64,000 nt of DNA from Ancylobacter sp. IITR112 (GTDB lineage Bacteria > Pseudomonadota > Alphaproteobacteria > Rhizobiales > Xanthobacteraceae): contig NZ_JBGCUS010000001.1 in the NCBI RefSeq assembly GCF_041415945.1, positions 1,426,001 through 1,490,000 on the forward strand, in the 5' to 3' direction. A model generated the notes under the pieces. The model did no database searches. It saw nothing but the letters and a program-made list of their open reading frames with translations, and was not told the origin of the DNA. A program made the translations under genes and the position numbers. This document shows positions 33,703-43,014 of the stretch, one piece after another (the stretch's first letter is position 1; every line of letters begins with the position of its first letter).

Positions 33703-35484
33703 ATGGCGAAAGGACAAGTCGTCGGCGCCCTGCGCGTCAGTCTCGGCCTCGATAGCGCCGAGTTCGAGAACAGTCTGGCGCAGTCGGGCAAGCAGGCCAA
33801 GACCTTCGCGAGGGAAGCCGAGGCCAGCATGGGGGCGGCGGCGAAAGGCTTTCAGGCAGCTGCCGCCGGCATCCGTGCCGGCATTGCCGGCCTGACCTTC
33901 GCGGCGGTGACGGCCTCGATCAACGGATCGGTCAACGCCCTCGCCGAACTGGACGATCAGGCCAAGCGCTCCGGCCTCTCCCTCCGGTCCTTTCAGGAAT
34001 GGAAGTTCGTTGCGGAGAGCAACCGCATCGGCATCGATGCCATGGTGGATGGCTTCAAAGAACTGAACCTGCGGGCGGACGAGTTCATCACCACGGGCGG
34101 CGGCAGCGCAGCGGAGGCTTTCCAGCGGCTGGGCTTCAGCGCGACAGACCTTGCCGAGCGGATCAAAGACCCTTCCGAGATGATGCTGGAGATCATCCGG
34201 CGCCTCGGCGACATCGACAAGGCGGCACAGATTCGCATCTTCGATGAGCTTCTCGGCGGCTCCGGCGGCGAGCAGTTCGTGCAGCTCATCACACAGGGCG
34301 AAAGGGGCCTGCGGCAGACGATCCAGCAAGCGCACGAGCTGGGGAACGTGCTGGGTGATGACGTGGTGAAGGAGGCGGCGAACATCCGAAAGGAGTTTGA
34401 CCAGATCGCCAATACCATCAGCATCAACCTGCAAGGCGCCGTGGTGAAGCTGGTCAAGACGCTTCGCGACATGCCGAGCGCGATGGCAAACGCGGTGCAG
34501 GTTGTCGCCGATGCGCCGAAATCGGCGCTCGCCTCGCTCGATGGCGAGATCGCCGGCATGCGCAAGCAACTCACCCAGCATGAAGCGACGCGCAACTACG
34601 CCATCATGGGCGACCTTAAGAACCGTATCGTTGAGGCTGAGCGCCAGCGTGACGCACTCGCCGAACTGGTACGCGAGGGCAATCGCAGCTGGGGCTCGGC
34701 TTCGACAATGCCGGCCACGGCGCCGCTGCCGCCGACCAAGCCGGCCGAGTGGTCTCCCATCACCCCGCCGGCCAAGGGCGGCGGCGGTGGCGGGAGCAGC
34801 GAACAGGATCAGGCGGCGGCGCAACTCGCTTCCCGCATCGAGGGCCTGAAAATGGCTCTTTCCACCGAACGCGAGCTTGAACTCGCCGCCCATGAGCAGC
34901 GGCAGGCGGACCTTCTTGCCTCTTTCGAGGCCGGCAGGATGGCGCGCGAGGAATACAACCAGTGGACCGAGCGGGAGCAAGCGGCGCATGCCGAGCGCAT
35001 GAGCGCCATCGCGGAAAACCAAGCTGCCGCAGAAAGACAGAAGCTGCAGGACACGTTCAGCTTCACGGCGGACACCTTCGGCAGCCTGGCGACGCTGGCA
35101 CAGACCTTCGGCGAAAAGGGGTTCGCAGCGGCCAAGGCGTTCGGTATCGCCGAAGCGGTCATCAACACAGCGGTAGGCGTCACTAAGGCGCTGGAGCTGC
35201 CCTTCCCGGTGAACATGGCCGCAGCGGCTTCCGTTGCCGCTGCCGGCGCGGCGCAGATTGCCACCATTGCGGCGGCCCGCCCTGGCGGATCCAGCCGGCC
35301 GAGCGTGCCCTATACCGCCGTCGCCAATGCGGCACCGCCGGGTTCGACGGACAATGCCAGCCGGGCGCCGGCGTACGTCAATATCACCGGATCGAAGGTT
35401 ACATGGAATCGCGATGAAGTAATCGAGCTTCTCGGCGAAATTCAGGGGCTGATTGATGACGGATACACCCTCAAATTCTCCTAG
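33703..35484 (+). CDS. Tape-measure protein carried by satellite A
   Basis: 593 residues, a close homologue of the prophage tape measure at 48711 (585 residues). Shared blocks include AQIRIFDELLGGSGGEQFVQ and EWKFVAE, and both end with the same alanine-rich region followed by ARPGGSSRPSVPY. The length is almost the same, so a tail built on it should have about the same length. The middle part differs strongly, which could alter binding to chaperone, tail tube or DNA. Confidence 0.85.
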   Translation: MAKGQVVGALRVSLGLDSAEFENSLAQSGKQAKTFAREAEASMGAAAKGFQAAAAGIRAGIAGLTFAAVTASINGSVNALAELDDQAKRSGLSLRSFQEWKFVAESNRIGIDAMVDGFKELNLRADEFITTGGGSAAEAFQRLGFSATDLAERIKDPSEMMLEIIRRLGDIDKAAQIRIFDELLGGSGGEQFVQLITQGERGLRQTIQQAHELGNVLGDDVVKEAANIRKEFDQIANTISINLQGAVVKLVKTLRDMPSAMANAVQVVADAPKSALASLDGEIAGMRKQLTQHEATRNYAIMGDLKNRIVEAERQRDALAELVREGNRSWGSASTMPATAPLPPTKPAEWSPITPPAKGGGGGGSSEQDQAAAQLASRIEGLKMALSTERELELAAHEQRQADLLASFEAGRMAREEYNQWTEREQAAHAERMSAIAENQAAAERQKLQDTFSFTADTFGSLATLAQTFGEKGFAAAKAFGIAEAVINTAVGVTKALELPFPVNMAAAASVAAAGAAQIATIAAARPGGSSRPSVPYTAVANAAPPGSTDNASRAPAYVNITGSKVTWNRDEVIELLGEIQGLIDDGYTLKFS

Positions 35485-35558
35485 ATTCTGATCGTCGGCA
35501 AATATCTGCCGTATGCATCAGTGTTATGCGAAAACATGTCTCAATGAAGGAAAATGCT

Positions 35559-35945
35559 ATGACTTCGAAGTACAAGCCGACTGCTATTCTTCACGTGGAC
35601 GAAAAGTTCTATTCGCTTGTTCTTTCAATCAATGCCTTGTGCAGCCTGGAAACTATAACTGGCCGCCCTGCGGGCAGCATGGTGATGGAGTTGATTGACG
35701 CAGCTGCCAAGCCGCAGACGATCAGCGTGAAGATGCTGCGCACGATGCTGTGGGCGGCGCTGCGCGAGTATCATCCCGAGATCGATGAAGATGGCGCCGG
35801 TCAGATTGCGACGGACGCAGGCGCGTTCAACGTGCTGGCGGCGGTTATGGAGGCGGCGGCAGCGGCTTTCCCCGCGCCCAATATCGTCAATAAGAGCGCG
35901 GCTGAGGTGGTCGCGGAGGTGTCGGAGGCTATTCCGGCGGCGTAG
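35559..35945 (+). CDS. Tail-assembly chaperone homologue (GTA gp10-like) in satellite A
   Basis: 128 residues. Homologous to the prophage protein at 48034 (SINALCSLETITGRPAGSMV against SINAMCALEAKLGRPMGAIM, then LRTMLWAALREYHPEIDEDG). The downstream reading frame that follows the prophage copy is missing here. AAGGA lies 8 bases before the start. Together with the tape measure it forms a minimal tail-assembly set. Confidence 0.78.
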   Translation: MTSKYKPTAILHVDEKFYSLVLSINALCSLETITGRPAGSMVMELIDAAAKPQTISVKMLRTMLWAALREYHPEIDEDGAGQIATDAGAFNVLAAVMEAAAAAFPAPNIVNKSAAEVVAEVSEAIPAA

Positions 35946-35991
35946 CGGCTGCGGGTCATGTGGGTGCGATTGTCTCGCGCCGCGCGAGCGT

Positions 35992-36030
35992 CCCTCCAAG
36001 GATGCGCTGAATAGGCACGCCCTTGGAGGG
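35992..36030. terminator. Bidirectional stem between tail chaperone and brnA
   Basis: CCCTCCAAGG and CCTTGGAGGG, perfect over 10 bp and extended by GCGT/ACGC. Placed between convergent genes. Confidence 0.6.
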
Positions 36031-36056
36031 AGACGCGAAACAGGTCACGGCGGGCC

Positions 36057-36365
36057 TCATCCGTTCGCCGCCTTCTCCAGCGCCTCGGCCATCCGGCTGC
36101 GCCAATCCTTGCCGCTCGCCTTGAACCTCTCCACCGTGGCGGGATCGAGCCGTAGGGTGACAGCCTCCTTCGGGCTTTCCACCTTCGGCCGTCCGCGCGC
36201 GCGCTTGATGCTCGCCATCAGGTCCGGGAACGCCTCGGCGAACGGCTTGGCCTGCGCCATCTGTTCGTCGGTAAGCTCCGGGTTGTCGGCATCGGTGGCG
36301 ATGCCCCGTTGAATGACCGCCTCTTCCTCGTCGGAGAGCGGGTGCGTGTGCTTGGTGCCGGTCAT
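36057..36365 (-). CDS. brnA: BrnA-type antitoxin (satellite A)
   Basis: 102 residues. C-terminal ribbon-helix-helix: PKEAVTLRLDPATVERFKAS, then GKDWRSRMAEALEKA. It lies 14 bp after the toxin gene. BrnA neutralises BrnT and represses the operon. The satellite B copy is related but longer. Confidence 0.85.
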   Translation of the reverse strand: MTGTKHTHPLSDEEEAVIQRGIATDADNPELTDEQMAQAKPFAEAFPDLMASIKRARGRPKVESPKEAVTLRLDPATVERFKASGKDWRSRMAEALEKAANG

Positions 36366-36379
36366 GGACCCTCCTTGGT

Positions 36380-36634
36380 CTACGGCTGGAGACGACTTCT
36401 CTCTTTCCGGGTAGCCCGGCGCATGGAGATGACGGAAAGCGCCTCCGAGCCGAGGGGCTTGAAGACGACGGCGACAATGATCCGGCCGTGAAGCTCGCCG
36501 ACTGCCACATAGCGGCCATCCCGCGAGGGGACGACGACCGAGCTGGCGAAGAAATCGAGATCGAGGGCGGCGAAGTCCATGCCGTGCTTGGCAAGGTTCG
36601 CTTGGCGCTTCGGCTCGTCCCACGTGATCATCAT
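36380..36634 (-). CDS. brnT: BrnT-type ribonuclease toxin (satellite A)
   Basis: 84 residues, start MMITWDEPKRQANLAKHGMD, then FKPLGSEALSVISMRRATRK: the full BrnT signature, including the EALSVISMRRA block. Toxin first, antitoxin second is the usual brnTA order. As an addiction module it would punish loss of the element. Confidence 0.9.
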   Translation of the reverse strand: MMITWDEPKRQANLAKHGMDFAALDLDFFASSVVVPSRDGRYVAVGELHGRIIVAVVFKPLGSEALSVISMRRATRKERSRLQP

Positions 36635-36643
36635 GAGAATATA

Positions 36644-36685
36644 CGTACACGGAAAATAAGAGCCGGTCAATCTTATCTGTGTACG
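36644..36685 (-). promoter_or_regulatory. brnTA operator/promoter (satellite A)
   Basis: Inverted repeat CGTACAC..ATAAGA with TCTTAT..GTGTACG, in an AT-rich window 10 bp upstream of the toxin start. BrnA proteins bind such palindromes. Confidence 0.6.
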
Positions 36686-36690
36686 AAAAA

Positions 36691-36887
36691 TATGCGCGCC
36701 GGTTCGCGTCCCTCTTGGCGAGAGGGGCGAAGCAGCGCATAAATGGGATTGGGTGTGAGAGCCCGGACGAAAGATAGACCACGGATCGGCTTGGCGGCTG
36801 ATCGGTGGCGACGCAGGTAGCCCTTTGGCGAGGGCTTGCTGCAACTGGCGGCACCTTGGCGGGTGCGCCGACCTGGCCATCTTGGCC
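36691..36887 (+). ncRNA. Hairpin array A with TTGGCG loops, candidate structured RNA
   Basis: Five consecutive stem-loops: 36691-36741 (TATGCGC/GCGCATA outer, CCCTCT/AGAGGG inner), 36779-36808, 36813-36842 (GCCCT/AGGGC), 36847-36869 (GCACC/GGGTG) and 36875-36887. The loops are TTGGCG or nearly so. The stems have no shared sequence. With the rest of 36635-37022 it forms the long leader in front of the gene at 37023; no protein frame fits. Confidence 0.45.
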
Positions 36888-37022
36888 GGGAGCGGTGCTC
36901 TATGTCCAGAGGGTTCGCCCTTAAAAGTGCGCCGGCTTGTCTCTTTCGCAAGCTCTCACCTCCCGGCTGCTGGCCCGATGCCAGCGACGGCTGTGAGAGG
37001 CCGAACGAAAGAGACCAATCCC

Positions 37023-37643
37023 ATGTACATCGGAGAAGACTACGGAGGGCCGTTCCCGCCCCCGCCTGCCGACCGGCTGGAGACCCGCCGGGAGCTTTCG
37101 CGCATCATCGAGTCGGCGCTGTCCATGCTCGATGCCCTCGACACTATAGACCCCGACCGCGAGCCGGATGGCGATGAGCTTGATGCCAGCTGGCCGGAGG
37201 AATCTGGCCCGTGCATTTCAGGCCGGGCTGTGCCGCAGGAAGACGACGAGCCTTCGCTCGGCTGGCACGCCATCGGCGGCGGGTGCTGGCGCTTCGATGA
37301 TGGCAGCGACCGTGAATGGGACGCGCTGGACGAGCCGGACGGCTACGACAGCGACAGGGAGCCCGCTCTGGCGGCGCCAGAGAGTTTTCCCCGCATCTGC
37401 TACGGCGGGCCTCTCGCCGCCGCCTACGGCTTCTCTGACCGGCTGCGGGGCGCTTCTGGCGGCGATCAATCGCGATGGGCTATCGGCTGCGCCAATGACC
37501 GCGAGGAAGACGCTGGCGACGATGCCGAGGCCGAGAACGAGCACGGCGGCGATATCCTCGACCAGCCGCACGATGACGACGACAGCGGCATCGCCGACCG
37601 TGACGGCCTGTGGGAGCAGGCGCAGCGCGAGGTGTGGGCATGA
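37023..37643 (+). CDS. Acidic conserved satellite protein (copy A)
   Basis: 206 residues, extremely acidic, with DDDD and EEDAGDDAEAENEH runs; starts MYIGEDYGGPFPPPPADRLE. About 95 % identical by eye to the satellite B protein at 59754. The similarity begins sharply three bases before the ATG. Acidic satellite proteins can act as DNA mimics, but no family is recognised. Confidence 0.82.
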   Translation: MYIGEDYGGPFPPPPADRLETRRELSRIIESALSMLDALDTIDPDREPDGDELDASWPEESGPCISGRAVPQEDDEPSLGWHAIGGGCWRFDDGSDREWDALDEPDGYDSDREPALAAPESFPRICYGGPLAAAYGFSDRLRGASGGDQSRWAIGCANDREEDAGDDAEAENEHGGDILDQPHDDDDSGIADRDGLWEQAQREVWA

Positions 37644-37876
37644 CGGCGCCAGCCTTGACGCATCTGCGCGAGATCCATCTGCCGGCGCTGGACGCGGCCC
37701 GCTTCTGCCTCGCGGCGCGGCTAATGGTGGAAGGCTTGAGGGATGAGCTAAGCCCGCCCCATTCCGACGCGCTGCAAGCCGTGCTGTTCCACGCCTGCGA
37801 CAGGCTGGAGCAGATAGACCGGCAGATTGAGCGCTGGTGCGCAAGCCTCCCCGAGGCCGGCAGCGCCGCGAACTGA
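37640..37876 (+). CDS. Small conserved satellite protein (copy A)
   Basis: 78 residues, helical, MTAPALTHLREIHLPALDAA and on. ATGA overlap with the acidic gene; nearly identical to 60371-60607. Function unknown. Confidence 0.8.
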   Translation: MTAPALTHLREIHLPALDAARFCLAARLMVEGLRDELSPPHSDALQAVLFHACDRLEQIDRQIERWCASLPEAGSAAN

Positions 37877-37883
37877 CACCCTC

Positions 37884-37913
37884 GCCGGCCGCGCCCGGTG
37901 AGGTGCGGCCGGC
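37884..37913 (+). terminator. Stem-loop before satellite A integrase
   Basis: GCCGGCCGC and GCGGCCGGC, perfect 9-bp stem, then TTCCCCTC. The same stem precedes the satellite B integrase. It may attenuate int expression. Confidence 0.5.
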
Positions 37914-37940
37914 TTCCCCTCATATTCAGGAGTTGAAGCT

Positions 37941-39095
37941 ATGGCGAGCGTGGCAAAGCGCGAGTGGACCCACAAAGGCGAGACGAAAACGGCGTGGGTG
38001 GTGCGCTACACCGACCAAGGCGGAAAGCGCCGCATGAAGACATTCGATAAAAAGCGGGATGCCGACCAGTATCGAAACAAGGTGGAGACGGAAGTTGAGC
38101 GCGGGGAGCATATCATTCCAAGCCGCGCGACAACCGTAAGGGCGGCCTGCGATGCGTTTATAAAGCAGGTGGAGGTTAGGCACTCATGCGGAGAGGTTAG
38201 TGCCGGGTGGCTGTCCATCGTTCGAAATGTCATCAATGTTCATATCGTTCCGGCATTGGGCGCAAGGCAGCTGGCGACCTTGACGATTGACGATATTCAG
38301 GCACTCCACAAACGATTTCTTGATAGGCAGTCGCCGCTTACAGCCAAGCAAAACATGATGATACTTGGTCAGATTGAACGCTTCGCGGTTCGGCGTAAAT
38401 TAACCATGAAGATGCCTATAAAAGATTATAGCGCCGACATAGGCCCCACAACGTACAAGCCTATACGTACATTCAACATCGAACACGCGAAAGAAATACT
38501 TAGACTTTCGGCTATAAAGCGGAAAGGGTGCCAAGAGAGATCATATATGTTTACGCGTTGTATGGTCGAAATCGCCATTTTCTGCGGCCTCCGGTGGGGG
38601 GAAATCCAGGCGCTGACCGTCTCCAGCTTCGATTTCGATCAGGGCTTTATAAAGGTTCGTCAGAGCCTTACGCGCTATGACATTCTCAAGTCGCCGAAGA
38701 CTCCTTCCGGGGTGAGAGATGTGCCAATGCCTGCCCGCGTTGCCGATCTCGTGAAGGTGTGGATAGACCGGTTCTACTTGGAGAACGAGAGGGGTCTACT
38801 TTTCCGAACTCGCACCGGCACGCCCTATTATTGTTCCCATTTCCACACTTGGAACTGGCGCCCGCTTCTTGTGGACGCTGGTTTGCCATCTAACGGGGAT
38901 GGTTTCCACCATTTCCACGCCCTGCGGCACTTTGCGGCTAGCATGATGATCGAGGCGGGCCTCGCCATCACCGATGTCGCCTCGATCTTAGGGCATCGCA
39001 AGTTTGACATGACGCTGCAGGTCTATGCGCACCCCATCGTTGGCATCGGGCGGCGCCATCAGGCAGCCGAGCAAATCGCCGAGGTTCTAGCCTAG
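37941..39095 (+). CDS. Satellite A integrase (tyrosine recombinase, terS-specific)
   Basis: 384 residues. N-terminal arm-binding region (MASVAKREWTHKGETKTAWV) is the same as in the satellite B integrase for 35 or so residues; the rest differs. Catalytic residues: Arg in FCGLRWGEIQAL, HALRHFAASMM, GHRKFDMTLQVY with the nucleophile Tyr. The sequence after about codon 45 is distinctly less GC-rich than the start. It lies 67 bp from the right core in terS. Confidence 0.93.
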   Translation: MASVAKREWTHKGETKTAWVVRYTDQGGKRRMKTFDKKRDADQYRNKVETEVERGEHIIPSRATTVRAACDAFIKQVEVRHSCGEVSAGWLSIVRNVINVHIVPALGARQLATLTIDDIQALHKRFLDRQSPLTAKQNMMILGQIERFAVRRKLTMKMPIKDYSADIGPTTYKPIRTFNIEHAKEILRLSAIKRKGCQERSYMFTRCMVEIAIFCGLRWGEIQALTVSSFDFDQGFIKVRQSLTRYDILKSPKTPSGVRDVPMPARVADLVKVWIDRFYLENERGLLFRTRTGTPYYCSHFHTWNWRPLLVDAGLPSNGDGFHHFHALRHFAASMMIEAGLAITDVASILGHRKFDMTLQVYAHPIVGIGRRHQAAEQIAEVLA

Positions 39096-39104
39096 GTGGC
39101 TCGC

Positions 39105-39117
39105 GGCGCGACAAGAA
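39105..39117 (+). promoter_or_regulatory. Satellite A right arm site
   Basis: GGCGCGACAAGAA, identical to the left site at 30233. Confidence 0.6.
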
Positions 39118-39160
39118 CGCAACAACGCCGCCTAAGTACTTGAAAAACAAAGGCCCGATT

Positions 39161-39528
39161 ATTTCGGGGAATGGCTCTCGGCCTGCGACGACATCCGCCG
39201 CAACGGCATCTTCCAGCTGGTCGAGACGGTGTCGGGTTCGATGATGGAGCGCACGCGCCCCATCGTCGCCTTCCGCGAGATCGCCTTCGGCAATGTGCGC
39301 AAGCTCTCGGCCGAATTCGGCCTGACGCCGCGCGAGGAATATTCGCTGTTTCGCGACCAGGCCGACGCTGTGGCGAAAAACCCCGGTCTGTTCGGCGGGA
39401 TCGCGCCGGCGAGCCGCAATCCGACGACGGCCGGACCCGACGAGGCAGCCGAAGATGAACCAGCTGCGGGGCGGCTCATCGGCAGCCTGTCGTCGCTGGA
39501 TTCGCTGCCGCCCGGCGGGCACTGCTGA
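39161..39528 (+). pseudogene. terS: Terminase small subunit, 3' half
   Basis: Reads YFGEWLSACDDIRRNGIFQL and on through LSAEFGLTPREEYSLF, the C-terminal half of P27-family TerS. It has no start of its own; the frame follows directly from the 5' half at 30078 if satellite A is removed. It contains the region thought to contact TerL. Confidence 0.9.
39163..39170. other. Satellite A right attachment core
   Basis: TTCGGGGA, matching 30070-30077; flanking TA, T and TG also match with single differences. Confidence 0.75.
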
Positions 39529-39542
39529 TCTGATCGCTGGCC

Positions 39543-41306
39543 ATGGGTGAAACATCGGCGGCGGCCATCAAGGCTGCGGCCGGCAGCGCGCTGTGGCCGG
39601 AACCGGATTGGCTCAAGCAGGTCGCCGATCAGGAGGTCTATGAGTGGGCACGGCGGGCGTGGCGTCGTGCCGCCAGCCTGCCGGGCGCATGGTTCGATCA
39701 CGCCAAGGCGGCCAAGGTCGTCGAGCTTTGGCCGTCATGGTTCAAGCTCACGGATGACCGCTTCCACGGCGCGCCGTTCCGGCTGCAGATGTGGCAGGAC
39801 ATCATCGTCCGGCTGCTGGTCGGCTGGAAGGTGCCGACCGATGTCATTGACCCATGGACCGGCAAGGCCAAGGTCGATCATGTGCGGGTGTTCCGTCGGC
39901 TGCTGCTGTGGATCCCGCGAAAGAACGGCAAGAGCGAATTCCTCGCGGCGCTGGCGCTGCTGTTCTTCGCCATAGAGGGGGTGCATGGCGGACAGGGGTT
40001 CGTGTTCGCCCGTGATGAAAGCCAGGCGAAGGTCGTGCTTCGCAAGATGAAGGCGATGATCGCCTGCAATGAGGAACTGAAGGCGGACAGCCAGCCGCAG
40101 GCCAAGTCGATCTATCTCAAGCCGACGGCGTCGCTGTTCGAGCTGCTGTCGGGCGCCGAGGAAGGCAAGCACGGCAAGTCACCGACCGTGAGCGTCGGCG
40201 ACGAGATGCATGAATGGCGCAGTCGCGAGGTTGAGACCACGCTGCGGCAGGGTATGGGAACGCGCCTGCAGCCGATCGAGCTTTACGCCTCGACGGCTGG
40301 TCGCAAGACCAGCCTCACGGGTGTCGAGCTGTGGGATGAGAGCCTCGGCATCTTCGAGGGGAGGATCGACGATCCGCGCACGCTGGTGGTGCTTTTCGCC
40401 GCCGGCCCGGAGGATGACTGGCAGGACGAAGGGGTATGGAGGAAGGCAAACCCGAATATCGGGTTGTCGCCGACCTGGGATTTCCTGCGCAGCGAACGCG
40501 CCAAGGCCGTCGACAACCCGCGGGCGGAAGCACATTTCCGCTGCTACCACCTCAATCAGTGGGTGGATGGGGCTGTCCGCTGGCTCAATATGAAGAAATG
40601 GGACGCCTGCGCCCGCGATCGTGACGCCTGGCGCAGCTTCCCGGCGCGGCTCAAGGGGCGGCCCTGTTTCGGTGGCTTTGACGTTTCGTCGACGCAGGAC
40701 ATCACATCTCTGGTGTGGCTGTTTCCACCCTTCGAGGATGATCCGGCGTGGCACATGCTCAGCCGTTTCTGGGTGCCGGAAATGACGCTCGCCATGCGGG
40801 TGAAGAATGACCGGGTGCCCTATGACAAATGGCTGAAGGCCGGCGCGATCGAGACGACGCCGGGCGACTATGTCGACCAGAACTTCGTCAAGAAGGCGCT
40901 GCTCGACGGCATGGCGGATTTCGACGTGCAGCGGATCGGTTTCGACCCGTGGAATGCGGCCAAGCTCGCGGCCGATCTACAGGCCGAGGGGGTGGACGCT
41001 GAAGCTCTCGTGGAAGTCCGGCAGGGTATCCAAAGCCTTGGCGAGCCAAGCAAACACTTTGAGCGGCTGGTCTATGCCGGGCTGCTCGACCATGGTGGGC
41101 ATCCGGTCATGCGCTGGATGGCCTCGAATGCCGTCGTCCGTTTCGACGAGAACATGAATTTCGCGCCGGCCAAGAAACGGTCGGCGGAAAAGATCGACGG
41201 CATCGCCGCCGCCGTGAATGCCTGCAGCCAGGCTTTCGCTTCGGATGACGAGGCGCCGCCGGTCTCCCCCTGGGATAACCCCGATTTCCGTCTGGTGGCC
41301 TCATGA
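39543..41306 (+). CDS. terL: Terminase large subunit
   Basis: 587 residues, Terminase_1 (HK97 gp2-like) family. ATPase: Walker A PRKNGKSEF near residue 125, Walker B SVGDEMHEW near 218. Nuclease: GGFDVSSTQD near 377 and DGIAAAVNA near the C-terminus. Cuts cos and pumps DNA into the head. Follows terS by 14 bp; overlaps the portal gene by ATGA. Confidence 0.95.
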   Translation: MGETSAAAIKAAAGSALWPEPDWLKQVADQEVYEWARRAWRRAASLPGAWFDHAKAAKVVELWPSWFKLTDDRFHGAPFRLQMWQDIIVRLLVGWKVPTDVIDPWTGKAKVDHVRVFRRLLLWIPRKNGKSEFLAALALLFFAIEGVHGGQGFVFARDESQAKVVLRKMKAMIACNEELKADSQPQAKSIYLKPTASLFELLSGAEEGKHGKSPTVSVGDEMHEWRSREVETTLRQGMGTRLQPIELYASTAGRKTSLTGVELWDESLGIFEGRIDDPRTLVVLFAAGPEDDWQDEGVWRKANPNIGLSPTWDFLRSERAKAVDNPRAEAHFRCYHLNQWVDGAVRWLNMKKWDACARDRDAWRSFPARLKGRPCFGGFDVSSTQDITSLVWLFPPFEDDPAWHMLSRFWVPEMTLAMRVKNDRVPYDKWLKAGAIETTPGDYVDQNFVKKALLDGMADFDVQRIGFDPWNAAKLAADLQAEGVDAEALVEVRQGIQSLGEPSKHFERLVYAGLLDHGGHPVMRWMASNAVVRFDENMNFAPAKKRSAEKIDGIAAAVNACSQAFASDDEAPPVSPWDNPDFRLVAS

Positions 41307-42571
41307 AACTGTCCCGCTTCTGGCGACCGGCCGAGGCCCGCGCCGCGTCGATCGAGAACCCGACGGTGCCGGTCAGTTCCGAGAGCTTTCTTTCGTTCTT
41401 TGGCGTGGGGACTGCCGGCAATCTGCCGCCGGTGACGATCGACGCGGCACTGCGCGTCACCCCTGTGAGCGCTGCCGTGTCGTTTCTGTCGCGCACCTTG
41501 GCGGTGCTGCCGCTGCACGCCTATCGCCGCGTGGGTGATGGCGCGCAGCGGGAAAACGGTCCGATCGAGGCGCTGCTGGCGGCGCCTAACGCTGAGATGG
41601 GCTCCTACAAGCTGCGGCAATATATGTGGCAGCAATTCTTCACCGGCGGGCGCGGGCTGATCTGGATCGAGCGGCAGGGTGATGCGTTCGAAAATCTCTG
41701 GGCATTGAACCCGTCGCGCGTCGCGATCCGCCGGCGTGGCATGCGGCTGTTCTACGTGGTCGACGGCGAGGAATACCCTTCCACGGATGTGATCGACCTT
41801 CCCTTTATGCTCCGCGCCGACCAGACGCAGCATTACGGGCCGATCCAGCTGGCGAGCAAGGCGATCCAGCTGGCGCTGGCGATGAACGACTATGGCAGCG
41901 GGTTCTTTGCCGGCGGCGGCGTGCCCCCGCTGGCGCTGAAGGGGCCGTTGCCGCAGGGCGCCGCCGCGCTAAAGCGGGCGCAGGACGATGTGATGCGCTC
42001 GATCAAGGATGCGCGGGAGGGCGACAAGCCGATCGTCAACATTCCGGCGGGGCATGACCTGGTGCCGATCGGGCTCGACCCGGAAAAGGGGCAGATGACC
42101 GAAGCACGGCGCTTCCAGATCGAGGAGATTGCCCGCGCCTATCAACTGCCGCCGATGTTCCTGCAGGAGCTTTCCAAGCTCTCCTTCAACAATGCCGAGC
42201 AGCAGGATCTGCATCTGGTGAAGCATCTGATCGGCCAGCACGCAAAGGCGCTGGAAGATGAGATGAATCTGAAACTGTTCGGACGGGAGCGGCGCGATCT
42301 CTATGTCGAGCATAATCTCGACGGGCTGCAGCGCGGCGATTTCCGCAGCCGGATCGAAGGCCTCGCCCGCGCCATCCAGACGGCGCAGATCACGCCGAAT
42401 GAGGCGCGCCGGCTGGATAACCGCCCGCCCGATCCGAACCCGGCGGCGGACCAGCTGCTCGTGCAGGGCGCGACCGTCGTGCTCGGTACCGGTCCTTTCG
42501 CGCCGCCGCCCGCTTCGTCACCCACCGATCCGCAGGATGGACAGCCCGATGCCCCGCAAGCCCAGCAGTGA
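41303..42571 (+). CDS. Portal protein (HK97 family)
   Basis: 422 residues. Portal features: LPLHAYRRVGDG, MKxLRQ-type SYKLRQYMWQQFF and the clip/wing FNNAEQQDLHLVKHLIGQHA. The C-terminus is low-complexity and proline-rich. It forms the 12-mer DNA gate. Overlaps the protease start by 23 bp. Confidence 0.94.
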   Translation: MKLSRFWRPAEARAASIENPTVPVSSESFLSFFGVGTAGNLPPVTIDAALRVTPVSAAVSFLSRTLAVLPLHAYRRVGDGAQRENGPIEALLAAPNAEMGSYKLRQYMWQQFFTGGRGLIWIERQGDAFENLWALNPSRVAIRRRGMRLFYVVDGEEYPSTDVIDLPFMLRADQTQHYGPIQLASKAIQLALAMNDYGSGFFAGGGVPPLALKGPLPQGAAALKRAQDDVMRSIKDAREGDKPIVNIPAGHDLVPIGLDPEKGQMTEARRFQIEEIARAYQLPPMFLQELSKLSFNNAEQQDLHLVKHLIGQHAKALEDEMNLKLFGRERRDLYVEHNLDGLQRGDFRSRIEGLARAIQTAQITPNEARRLDNRPPDPNPAADQLLVQGATVVLGTGPFAPPPASSPTDPQDGQPDAPQAQQ

Positions 42572-42956
42572 GGCGGCTGACGCCGAGAAGCGCTCTGTCG
42601 TCAGCCCCGTTGAATTCCGCGCGAGTGGCGATCTCGTTACCGTGGCCGGCTACGCCGCCGTGTTCGGCGATACGGTCGATATCGGGGGCTATTTTCGCGA
42701 GGTGATCGCCCGCGGCGCCTTCACCGAGACACTGAAATCTGCCGATGTGCGGGCCTATTTCGACCATGACCCGGGGCGCGTGCTCGGGCGCAAATCGGCC
42801 GGCACGCTCCGGCTCAGTGAAGACAGCAAGGGGCTCGCCGTCGAGATCGACCTTCCCGACACCAGCGATGGCCGCGACGTGCAGGCGCTGATCAAGCGCG
42901 GCGACATCTCCGGCATGTCGTTCGGCTTCGTGGTGACGCGGCAGGAATGGGATTGA
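42549..42956 (+). pseudogene. HK97-type prohead protease, truncated by IS element
   Basis: 135 residues. Catalytic His in AYFDHDPGRVLG and Ser in GMSFGF are present. The coding sequence ends in the first bases of the IS (GAT then TGA), so the C-terminal third normally found is missing. Probably inactive or unstable. Confidence 0.88.
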
Positions 42957-43014
42957 CGTTGCCCCCTGAAATGACCCCGCTCAGAAGCTAGGATCCGTCG
43001 AGAGGAGACGGACG

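Larger units (their letters stand above)
30070..39170. mobile_element. Satellite A, 9.1 kb, integrated in terS
   Basis: Bounded by the 8-bp repeat TTCGGGGA in the wider matches TAC/TTTCGGGGAG/ATG. It carries, from the left, a terminator, integrase arm-like sites, an Xis-like gene, a winged-helix gene, a cos copy, capsid, tape measure and tail chaperone genes, a BrnT/BrnA pair, a hairpin array, two small genes and an integrase. Removal restores terS in frame. Gene content matches phage satellites in style, although satellites sitting inside their helper are not a standard arrangement. Confidence 0.85.

Noticed and set aside
30070..39170. Group I/II intron or intein interpreting the split terS
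   Set aside because: The insert is 9 kb with a tyrosine recombinase, a direct-repeat core and many genes; no intron ribozyme, reverse transcriptase or intein motif is seen.
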